Source of the DNA: JAOADN01 sp049323795
GTDB lineage: Bacteria; Pseudomonadota; Alphaproteobacteria; Rhodobacterales; Rhodobacteraceae
Assembly: GCA_049323795.1 (NCBI GenBank)
Contig: JBMOOH010000039.1
Coordinates: forward strand, 1-9,842
Direction: 5' to 3'
DNA: 9,842 nucleotides
Below the pieces are notes generated by a model. It was given only the letters and a program-made list of their open reading frames with translations, was not told where the DNA came from and made no database searches. This document shows, one piece after another, positions 1-5,478 of this stretch. The translations under genes were made by a program, and so were the position numbers. Within the stretch, counting starts at the first letter, position 1. Every line of letters begins with the position of its first letter.

Positions 1-103
1 GCCACACCCGCCCCTCTCGTGCCACGCCGGTAGCGCGCGGAACGGAGCCCCCTTTAACCCGCGCCGCCGTCGCGCTCAACCCGGCGCACGGGGCCTATTC
101 ATG

Positions 104-206
104 GCCCGAGACGGACCACCGGACACTAAGTCCTTGATCCGGATAGACCTCTCGTCGGAGAGCCGGGATTTTGAATCCGCTGCGTCTGCCATTCCGCCAC
201 TCGGGC
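104..206 (-). tRNA. tRNA-Leu(CAA)-like sequence with aberrant 3' half, probable pseudo-tRNA
   Basis: Read on the minus strand from 206, the first 41 bases are a textbook bacterial tRNA-Leu: acceptor strand GCCCGAG, T8, a D arm with GCG/CGC stem, and an anticodon loop TTCAAAA with anticodon CAA. The complementary acceptor strand CTCGGGC lies at 104-110, so the acceptor helix is intact. The part between is not normal. The anticodon stem keeps only its three loop-proximal pairs. A CTCTC/GAGAG hairpin could serve as variable arm, but I find no T arm with a TTCRA-type loop. The span is 103 nt, where a tRNA-Leu is usually about 85-88. The 3' end reads CATG instead of ACCA. It starts 38 nt after the metallopeptidase stop. 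Either it is a tRNA gene damaged by recombination in its 3' half, or a very divergent tRNA. Identity as tRNA-Leu-derived is fairly sure; function is doubtful. Confidence 0.55.
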
Positions 207-244
207 CGTTCCCTGCTCTAGCCGCCGGACTGCGCGATGACAAG

Positions 245-1090
245 TCAGGGTTCGGCTGCGCCGAAGGTGTCGCAGCTGTTCCTGTCGCCCGTCCGGTATC
301 CCTCGCCGAACCAGCGCTGGCGCTGCGCGGACGTGCCGTGGGTGAAGCTGTCGGGTACCGGCCGCCGGCCGGCGTTGCGCTGAAGGATGTCGTCCCCGAT
401 CTGTGCGGCGGCATTCATGGCCTCGGCGATGTCGCCCTCCTCGAGCGTGCCGAGCCGGTCGGCGGCATTCCGTGCCCATACGCCCGACAGGCAGTCCGCC
501 TGCAACTCGATCCTGACCGAAAGCGCATTCGACTCGACCTCGGACGCCCTCTGGCGTACCGCGTTCACCTGGGACAGGATCCCCAGCTCGTCCTGGACCG
601 CATGGGCGACCTCGTGGGCCACGACATAGGCCGCCGCGAAATCGCCCGACGCGCCGAACTGTCGGGACAGGAGCGTGAAGAACGCGGTGTCGAGATAGAC
701 CTTCCCGTCGTTCGGACAGTAGAAGGGCCCGGTCGCCTCGGTCGCGCCGCCGCAGGCCGAGGTGGTGGCGCCCTTGAACAGCACCAGCGTCACCGGACGG
801 TAGCTTCGCCCCTCGCGCCGGAAGATCTCGGACCACACCGTCTCGGTGTCCTTCAGCGTGACCGAGACGAACTCGGCCGCCTGCTGGTCGGCCTCGGTGA
901 TCCGGGTCGGCGCGTCGTTTCCGATCGGCAGCGTGCCATTCAGGATCGGCGTCACGTCGATCCCGAGGAAGTATCCGATCACCACGATGGCGAGCAGCCC
1001 CGCGCCGCCCACCCGCACCCCACCCCGCGCACCGCCGGCGCGTCGGCGGTCCTCGATGTTGCGCGACTGTTCGCGGCCTCGCCAGCGCAT
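245..1090 (-). CDS. Neutral zinc metallopeptidase, YpfJ family, membrane-anchored
   Basis: A 281-residue protein. The N-terminus is short and arginine-rich, followed by one hydrophobic segment at about residues 29-43, which predicts a single membrane anchor with the catalytic domain in the periplasm. The zinc-binding motif HEVAH is at residues 159-163 (VVAHEVAHAVQ), and Glu195 in the ELQADC stretch is the expected third metal ligand. Cys113 and Cys125 flank the conserved GPFYCP-type segment of the family, and two more cysteines lie at 200 and 273. Length and motif order fit the KPN_02809/YpfJ 'neutral zinc metallopeptidase' family, whose substrates are not well established. The ATG at 1090 was chosen because AGGGAAGGGA lies just upstream and the protein then begins with the family-like basic tail; the frame is open up to 1303 but that extension has no recognisable content. 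It is transcribed away from yqaA-dsbB and toward the tRNA-Leu-like sequence. Confidence 0.9.
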   Translation of the reverse strand: MRWRGREQSRNIEDRRRAGGARGGVRVGGAGLLAIVVIGYFLGIDVTPILNGTLPIGNDAPTRITEADQQAAEFVSVTLKDTETVWSEIFRREGRSYRPVTLVLFKGATTSACGGATEATGPFYCPNDGKVYLDTAFFTLLSRQFGASGDFAAAYVVAHEVAHAVQDELGILSQVNAVRQRASEVESNALSVRIELQADCLSGVWARNAADRLGTLEEGDIAEAMNAAAQIGDDILQRNAGRRPVPDSFTHGTSAQRQRWFGEGYRTGDRNSCDTFGAAEP

Positions 1091-1326
1091 GAACGTCCCT
1101 TCCCTCTGGCACAGGCACCGCACCCGGATGGAGAACGCCCGATTGCCCTGCCGGGTCCGCCAAAGGCGATGCCGCCCTTGCCGCCGGACTGTACACGGCA
1201 GCGGAACGATCCGTCCACAGGGCACCCGGCCCGCGGCAGCGGCGCAGGGCCCTGCCTTGACGCGCGCAGCGCGGCATGGCCTAACGGCCCCGCCGCCGGG
1301 CACCGCCCAGGCCCCCCGTACCGGGT
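1091..1326. other. Divergent intergenic region between metallopeptidase and yqaA
   Basis: This 236-bp gap carries the start signals of both divergent genes. I see no RNA gene or conserved ORF in it. A perfect 12-bp palindrome, GCAGGGCCCTGC, lies at 1244-1255, one base upstream of a possible -35 box for yqaA. Confidence 0.5.
1257..1285 (+). promoter_or_regulatory. Possible sigma-70 type promoter of yqaA-dsbB
   Basis: TTGACG at 1257-1262 is followed after 17 bases by CCTAAC at 1280-1285. The -35 box is good and the -10 box is weak (3 of 6 consensus bases). The start codon is 41 bases further on, a normal leader length. Prediction from sequence only. Confidence 0.35.
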
Positions 1327-1929
1327 ATGTCCCGCATGTTTCGCCGACTCTACGACTGGACCCTCGACTGGACGCGCTCGCCGCACGCCGAAAAGGCGCT
1401 GGGGGTCCTGTCCTTCGTCGAAAGCTCGTTCTTCCCGATCCCCGCGGATGTGCTTTTCATCCCGATGTGCGCGACGCGCCCCGAGCGGGCGATGCGCCTT
1501 GCCCTGATCGCCACGGTGACCTCGGTGCTGGGCGGCATCTTCGGCTGGCTTCTCGGCCACTATGCCTTCAACCTGATCGGCCGCCCGCTGCTCGAGTTCT
1601 GGGGCAAGATGGACAGTTTCGAGCGGCTTCAGGCTTCGGGCGGAGCAAGTGCGACCCTGATCCTCGTGATGCTCGTCACGTCCGGCCTGTCGCATATCCC
1701 GCCGATGAAGGTCGTGACGATCCTGTCGGGCGTTCTCGGCTTCAGTCTCGGGCTGTTCATCCTGTCGGCGATCGTCGCGCGGGGGGCGCGCTTCTACGGC
1801 CTCGCCCTGCTCCTGCGGCGCTACGGCACGCCGATCGTCGCCTTCATCGAGCGCCGGCTCGCGCTGGTCGCCACTTTCCTCATCGCGCTGGTCGCCGGGG
1901 TTGTACTTTTCCTGTGGCTGAAGCGATGA
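1327..1929 (+). CDS. yqaA: YqaA family membrane protein (DedA/VTT superfamily)
   Basis: A 200-residue integral membrane protein. The N-terminal part holds the DedA-like signature FVESSFFPIPAD (residues 30-41), with the acidic residue and the FxPxP turn typical of re-entrant segments in this superfamily. A glycine-rich helix follows (GGIFGWLLGHYAF, 69-81), then a hydrophobic stretch at about 108-120, the SHIPPMK loop (122-128), a helix at 132-150, the RGARFYG motif (152-158) and a last transmembrane helix (about 178-197) ending in LKR. DedA proteins have been linked to lipid carrier flipping and membrane homeostasis; the specific substrate of YqaA members is not known to me. The ATG at 1327 gives the usual length; a second ATG three codons on (1336) is possible, and neither has a strong ribosome binding site. 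The stop overlaps the start of dsbB, implying translational coupling. Confidence 0.87.
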   Translation: MSRMFRRLYDWTLDWTRSPHAEKALGVLSFVESSFFPIPADVLFIPMCATRPERAMRLALIATVTSVLGGIFGWLLGHYAFNLIGRPLLEFWGKMDSFERLQASGGASATLILVMLVTSGLSHIPPMKVVTILSGVLGFSLGLFILSAIVARGARFYGLALLLRRYGTPIVAFIERRLALVATFLIALVAGVVLFLWLKR

Positions 1930-2399
1930 CCCGACGCACCCTTATCCTTGCCGCCGCCGGCGGGTCGGCTGCACTCCTGCTCGGTGCCTTCGGCTTCCAG
2001 GCGCTGGGCTACGTCCCCTGCAAGCTCTGCATCTGGCAGCGCTGGCCGCATGCGGTGGCGATCGCGATCGGCCTGGTCGCCCTGATTCCGCCCGCCCTCG
2101 CTGCGACCGGGCGAGCGCTTCCGCTTCTGGGCGCGCTGGCGGCGCTGGTGGCATCGGGGATCGGGGTCTATCACACCGGGATCGAGCGCGGCTGGTGGAC
2201 CGGCCCCGCCACCTGCACCTCGGGGCCCATCGGCGGGCAGTCGGCCGAGCAGCTTCTCGACCAGATCATGAAGGCGCCCCTCATCCGCTGCGACGAGGTG
2301 GCGTTGAGCCTCCTCGGCCTCTCCATGGCGTCCTGGAACGCGCTCCTGTCCCTGATCCTCGCCTTCGTCTGGATCGCCGCCGCCCGCCGCGCCGCCTGA
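1926..2399 (+). CDS. dsbB: Disulfide bond formation protein B (DsbB)
   Basis: A 157-residue inner-membrane protein with four predicted transmembrane helices (about 6-28, 42-60, 64-82, 125-152). DsbB reoxidises the periplasmic thiol oxidase DsbA and passes electrons to quinone. The first redox pair is the PCKLC motif (Cys32 and Cys35). The second pair is Cys97 and Cys122 in the larger periplasmic loop, matching the 41/44 and 104/130 pairs of E. coli. Arg39 (in CIWQR) sits where the quinone-contacting Arg48 of E. coli lies. All essential residues are therefore present. The ATG overlaps the yqaA stop as ATGA, so the two genes form one transcript. It ends 27 bp before the convergent regulator gene; no T-tract terminator is visible there. 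Confidence 0.93.
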   Translation: MTRRTLILAAAGGSAALLLGAFGFQALGYVPCKLCIWQRWPHAVAIAIGLVALIPPALAATGRALPLLGALAALVASGIGVYHTGIERGWWTGPATCTSGPIGGQSAEQLLDQIMKAPLIRCDEVALSLLGLSMASWNALLSLILAFVWIAAARRAA

Positions 2400-2426
2400 G
2401 CCCCGCCCGGCTGCGTCCGCCCCGGC

Positions 2427-2867
2427 CTACTTCCGCCCCGGCCGCCGCGTCGCGAGCAGCAGGCTCGTCTCGCTCGCGGTCACGCCATCGAGGCCCCGCA
2501 CCCGGAACAGCACGGCGTCGAACTCCTCGAGCGTCCGCGTCCCGATCTCGGCGATCAGATCCCAGCGGCCGTTCGTCGAATGCACCGCCTGGATCTCGGG
2601 AAAACCGGCGAGCCGCGCCATGATCCGCTCGGCGCCCCGCCCCTCGATCCCGATCATCATCAGGCCCCTGACCGGCATCGCCGTCACGTCCCCGCGCGTG
2701 ACGACCGAGAACCCGGCGATCTCGCCCGACCGGATCAGCCGGTCCATCCGGGCCCGGACCGTCGCCCGCGCAATGCCGACCCGGTCGGCGAGGTCCGAGT
2801 AGGAAGCCCGCCCGTCGCGCCTGAGTTCCGCGATCAGCCGCTGGTCGATATCGTCCGTTTCGGCCAT
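2427..2867 (-). CDS. Lrp/AsnC family transcriptional regulator of the adjacent arginine genes
   Basis: A 146-residue protein of normal length for the Lrp/AsnC family. Residues 5-60 form the N-terminal winged helix-turn-helix: DIDQRLIAELRRDGR, then ASYSDLADRVGIARATVRARMDRL (21-44) as the helix-turn-helix proper. The C-terminal part, about 66-140, is a RAM/AsnC ligand-binding domain (VRGLMMIGIEGRG, then HSTNGRWDLIAEIGT with the conserved GxxDL, 100-104), which normally assembles dimers into octamers and binds an amino acid. The ATG at 2867 follows a weak GGCGGA and gives the expected start; the upstream open frame belongs to the antisense of rocF and was rejected. It is divergent from arginase and ornithine cyclodeaminase with a palindrome between them, so it most likely controls them in response to arginine or ornithine. 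That ligand is inference. Confidence 0.92.
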   Translation of the reverse strand: MAETDDIDQRLIAELRRDGRASYSDLADRVGIARATVRARMDRLIRSGEIAGFSVVTRGDVTAMPVRGLMMIGIEGRGAERIMARLAGFPEIQAVHSTNGRWDLIAEIGTRTLEEFDAVLFRVRGLDGVTASETSLLLATRRPGRK

Positions 2868-2880
2868 CCGATCCGCCGTT

Positions 2881-2909
2881 TTGGAAAGTTCACTTTCCGC
2901 TCCGACAAT
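2881..2909 (+). promoter_or_regulatory. Predicted promoter of rocF-ocd
   Basis: TTGGAA at 2881-2886 and GACAAT at 2904-2909 are separated by 17 bases, each matching 4 of 6 consensus bases. The 16-bp palindrome covers the end of the -35 box and most of the spacer, a position at which a bound regulator would affect initiation directly. Confidence 0.4.
2883..2898. promoter_or_regulatory. Palindromic operator candidate in the lrp/rocF divergent promoter
   Basis: GGAAAGT-TC-ACTTTCC is a perfect inverted repeat with 7-bp arms and a 2-bp centre. It lies in the 105-bp gap between the regulator and arginase and overlaps the end of the predicted -35 box and the spacer of the arginase promoter. Lrp-type regulators bind short AT-rich palindromes of about 15 bp, so this is the natural site for the adjacent regulator. 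Binding is inferred. Confidence 0.6.
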
Positions 2910-2972
2910 AGTTGATCTGGATTCCTGCGCAAGATGACGGCACGCTTGGCCTGCGAACGGAAAGGACCCCCG

Positions 2973-3899
2973 ATGAAGAAGCCCGTCATCCTGATCGGCG
3001 CCCCGGTGGACGAAGGGCAGGCCCGCCCCGGCTGCCTGATGGGTCCGGCCGCCTTCCGCGTCGCCGGCCTCGCCCGCAGCCTGACGGACCTCGGCGCGGC
3101 GGTCCGCGACGCGGGCGATGTCGCGCCCGCCCCCGTCCGCCCCGCGACCTGCCGCAACCCGGCGGTCCACCACCTCTCCGAAACCGTCGCCTGGACCGAG
3201 GCCCTCTCCGCCGCCGCCGAGGCGGCGATCGGCGAAGGCTTCCCGATCTTCCTGGGCGGCGACCACTCGCTGTCGCTCGGATCGGTCGCGGGCATCGCCG
3301 CCCATGCGGCCAGCATCGGCCGCCCGCTCTTCGTCCTCTGGCTCGACGCCCATAGCGACCACCACACCCCGCTCACCACGCAGTCGGGGAACCTCCACGG
3401 CACGCCCTTGGCCTACATCACCGGCCAGTCCGGCTTCGACGCCTTCCCGCCCTTCCCCGTCCCCGTCCCGCACGCGCGCGTCTGCCTCTACGGCATCCGC
3501 TCGGTCGATCCGGCGGAACACGCGGCGCTCCTCGAGACCGACGCCACCATCTGCGACATGCGCGTCCTCGACGAACGCGGGATCGTCGCGCCCTTGCGCG
3601 AATTCCTCGCCGCCGTTCAGACCGCGAACGGCCTTCTCCACGTCTCGCTTGACGTCGATTTCCTCGACCCGTCGATCGCCCCGGCCGTCGGCACCACCGT
3701 GCCCGGCGGAACGACCTTCCGCGAGGCGCATCTCGTCTGCGAACTCCTCCACGAATCGGGCCTCGTCAGCTCGCTCGACCTCGTGGAACTGAATCCCTTC
3801 CTTGACGACCGCGGACGCACCGCGAAACTCATGGTCGAACTCGTGGGCTCGCTCATGGGCCGCAAGGTGTTCGACCGCCCCACCCGCAGCTTTCCATGA
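2973..3899 (+). CDS. rocF: Arginase
   Basis: A 308-residue arginase, hydrolysing L-arginine to L-ornithine and urea with a binuclear manganese centre in the cytosol. The metal ligands are all visible: His98 (GGDHS), Asp125, His127 and Asp129 (DAHSDHH) and Asp227/Asp229 (SLDVDFLDP). The segment HTPLTTQSGNLHG (131-143) carries the Ser/Asn/His residues that bind arginine in true arginases and are not expected in agmatinases, so I assign arginase rather than ureohydrolase of unknown substrate. The C-terminal SLDLVELNP (267-275) is also typical. The ATG at 2973 was chosen because GGAAAGGA ends 6 bases before it; an upstream in-frame ATG at 2934 lacks a good site. It is followed by ocd with a 13-bp gap, giving an arginine-to-proline pathway under the divergent Lrp-type regulator. 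Confidence 0.95.
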   Translation: MKKPVILIGAPVDEGQARPGCLMGPAAFRVAGLARSLTDLGAAVRDAGDVAPAPVRPATCRNPAVHHLSETVAWTEALSAAAEAAIGEGFPIFLGGDHSLSLGSVAGIAAHAASIGRPLFVLWLDAHSDHHTPLTTQSGNLHGTPLAYITGQSGFDAFPPFPVPVPHARVCLYGIRSVDPAEHAALLETDATICDMRVLDERGIVAPLREFLAAVQTANGLLHVSLDVDFLDPSIAPAVGTTVPGGTTFREAHLVCELLHESGLVSSLDLVELNPFLDDRGRTAKLMVELVGSLMGRKVFDRPTRSFP

Positions 3900-3912
3900 G
3901 GATGGGCCGCCC

Positions 3913-4959
3913 ATGAGCCTCAACATCGTCCCCTTCGTCAGCGTCGAGAACATGATGCGCCTCGTTCTGGCCGTCGGGCCCGAACGCATGATGGCCGAGA
4001 TCGCCGAGCGCATCGAAGCCGACTTCCGCCGCTGGCCCGACTTCGACAAGACGCCCCGCATCGCCTCGCATTCCGATGTCGGCGTCATCGAGCTGATGCC
4101 GACATCGGACGGGGTCAGCTACGGCTTCAAATACGTGAACGGCCACCCGGCCAACATGAAGGCGGGCCTCCAGACCGTGACCGCCTTCGGGCTCCTCGCC
4201 GAGGTGGCGACGGGCTATCCCGTGCTCCTCTCCGAAATGACGATCCTCACCGCGCTCCGCACCGCGGCCATGTCGGCGCTCGCCGCGAAGCACCTCGCGC
4301 CCAAGGGATCGAAGGTCATGGCGCTCATCGGCAACGGTGCCCAGGCCGAATTCCAGGCGCTCGCCTTCCGTGAGGTCGTCGGCATCGCCGAGGTGCGGCT
4401 CTACGACATCGACCCCGCCGCGACGCGCAAATGCGCCGTGAACCTCGCCGGATCCGGCCTCCGCTCCGTCGCCTGCGCGACCGCGGAAGAGGCGATCCTC
4501 GGCGCCGAGATCATCACCACCGTCACCGCCGACAAGCGGAACGCCACCATCCTTACCGACAACATGGTCGGCGCAGGCGTCCATCTGAACGCGGTCGGCG
4601 GCGACTGCCCCGGCAAGACCGAGCTTCACCGCGACATCCTGCTCCGGTCCACGATCTTTACCGAATACACGCCCCAGACGCGGGTTGAGGGCGAGATCCA
4701 GCAGCTCGCGGCGGATCATCCGGTGACCGAGTTCTGGCAGGTCCTGACCGGCGCCGCACCCGGCCGAACCGGCGCGCGCCAGATCACGCTCTTCGATTCG
4801 GTGGGCTTCGCCGTCGAGGACTTCGCGGCCCTCGCCTACGTCCACGGGCTGCTGGAGCGCCACCCGTTCTTCGAGCCGCTCGACATGATCGCCGACCCCG
4901 ACGACCCGCGCGACCTCTTCGGGATGCTGATGCGGGCCAGGGGACGCGCGGCCGCCTGA
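3913..4959 (+). CDS. ocd: Ornithine cyclodeaminase
   Basis: A 348-residue enzyme of the ornithine cyclodeaminase/mu-crystallin family, converting L-ornithine to L-proline and ammonia with bound NAD. The substrate-binding half contains Glu60, Lys73 (YGFKYVN), the KAGLQTVTAF segment (83-92) and Arg116 (TALRTAAM). The Rossmann fold starts at about 134 with the dinucleotide motif IGNGAQAEF (139-147), followed by the acidic strand end YDID (164-167). Asp231 in AVGGDCPGKTEL corresponds to the catalytic Asp228 of the Pseudomonas putida enzyme. Key residues for true ornithine cyclodeaminase, as opposed to other family members, are thus in place. The ATG at 3913 follows AGGA at the arginase stop codon. 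Coupling to rocF makes the product ornithine of arginase its obvious substrate. Confidence 0.95.
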   Translation: MSLNIVPFVSVENMMRLVLAVGPERMMAEIAERIEADFRRWPDFDKTPRIASHSDVGVIELMPTSDGVSYGFKYVNGHPANMKAGLQTVTAFGLLAEVATGYPVLLSEMTILTALRTAAMSALAAKHLAPKGSKVMALIGNGAQAEFQALAFREVVGIAEVRLYDIDPAATRKCAVNLAGSGLRSVACATAEEAILGAEIITTVTADKRNATILTDNMVGAGVHLNAVGGDCPGKTELHRDILLRSTIFTEYTPQTRVEGEIQQLAADHPVTEFWQVLTGAAPGRTGARQITLFDSVGFAVEDFAALAYVHGLLERHPFFEPLDMIADPDDPRDLFGMLMRARGRAAA

Positions 4960-5000
4960 AACGCGCGGTGTCGGCACGGATGCCGGACGGCGGCCTGGGC
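4960..5000. terminator. Weak hairpin between convergent ocd and usg
   Basis: GTCGGCA-CGGA-TGCCGGAC at 4970-4988 can form a stem of about seven pairs with one bulged G. There is no T-tract on either side, so an intrinsic terminator is uncertain. The two genes converge here, which makes termination plausible. Confidence 0.25.
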
Positions 5001-5282
5001 TCAGTGGAGCCGGAACTCGCCCACCACGTTCCGCCACTCGCCGGGTGCGATCAGCTTGCGGTGGGTGAACCGGACCGAATGCAGCGGTCCCTCGATCTCG
5101 GCCTTCCAGAAGTCGATGAACCGGAACAGCTCCGGATAATCCGGCGCAAGATCGTATTCCTGCCAGATGTAGGAATTCAGCACATTCCGGTAATCCGGCA
5201 TCCGGTAATACAGCTCTGCCGTCGTCAGGCCGTAGCCCTTGAGCATCAGTTCGGTCTCGGCAGAAGGGTCACATGCACGCAT
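5001..5282 (-). CDS. usg: Usg family protein, function unknown
   Basis: A 93-residue protein matching the alphaproteobacterial Usg family throughout: TELMLKGYGLTTAELYYRMP (residues 10-29), the YIWQEYDLAP segment (38-47), FRFIDFWKAEIEGPLHSVR (53-71) and the conserved HRKLIAPGEWR end (73-83). It has no signal peptide or membrane segment and is rich in aromatic residues. The family was named for its position beside asd in some species; no biochemical role is known to me. The ATG at 5282 is preceded by GGAG at 8 bases. It is divergent from gyrA with a 196-bp gap and convergent with ocd. Here it is not next to asd or trp genes. Confidence 0.88.
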   Translation of the reverse strand: MRACDPSAETELMLKGYGLTTAELYYRMPDYRNVLNSYIWQEYDLAPDYPELFRFIDFWKAEIEGPLHSVRFTHRKLIAPGEWRNVVGEFRLH

Positions 5283-5302
5283 GCGAAATCTCCAGACTCA
5301 CT

Positions 5303-5426
5303 CCGATACCAATGATCTTGCCAAAAGACGGTTTCATTTCAATGGAGAAGGCATGTCAGAAACGCGGCAGACCCGCTTCCCGCGCTTGCGGTGCCGCCTG
5401 CCATTGCACGCAATCTCTGGTATCGG
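5303..5426. repeat. GGTATCGG motif, one copy facing usg and one facing gyrA
   Basis: CCGATACC at 5303-5310 and GGTATCGG at 5419-5426 form an 8-bp inverted pair. Read toward each gene, both copies give TGGTATCGG, and the gyrA copy sits directly upstream of the -10 box. The usg copy is 20 bases upstream of the usg start codon. It could be a shared operator or chance. Confidence 0.35.
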
Positions 5427-5433
5427 GTATAGT
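5404..5433 (+). promoter_or_regulatory. Predicted sigma-70 promoter of gyrA
   Basis: TTGCAC at 5404-5409 and TATAGT at 5428-5433 are 18 bases apart, a good housekeeping promoter for a GC-rich genome. The discriminator that follows is CCCGCGCG, very GC-rich, as seen in promoters sensitive to supercoiling or growth rate. Transcription would start near 5440, leaving a leader of about 38 nt. Confidence 0.6.
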
Positions 5434-5478
5434 CCCGCGCGAGCACGCAGAACATAATCCAGGCGCAGGCGGCCCCCC

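Noticed and set aside
104..206. Group I intron in tRNA-Leu
   Set aside because: The anticodon loop is uninterrupted and the extra length is only about 18 bases, far too short for a group I intron.
1091..1303. N-terminal extension of the metallopeptidase to 1303
   Set aside because: It has no recognisable sequence, while a good ribosome binding site and family-like start occur at 1090.
101..1507. Long plus-strand open frame opposite the metallopeptidase
   Set aside because: It is the antisense shadow of a GC-rich gene with a clear HEVAH metallopeptidase on the other strand, and it also crosses the tRNA-like sequence.
2868..4088. Long upstream extension of the Lrp/AsnC frame
   Set aside because: It is the antisense of rocF and the start of ocd, with composition-driven Arg/Glu/Gly-rich translation. 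The regulator has normal length from 2867.
5354..5457. Short frame (34 codons) behind GGAGAAGG upstream of gyrA
   Set aside because: It spans the gyrA promoter and its product matches nothing I know. A leader peptide is possible but unsupported.
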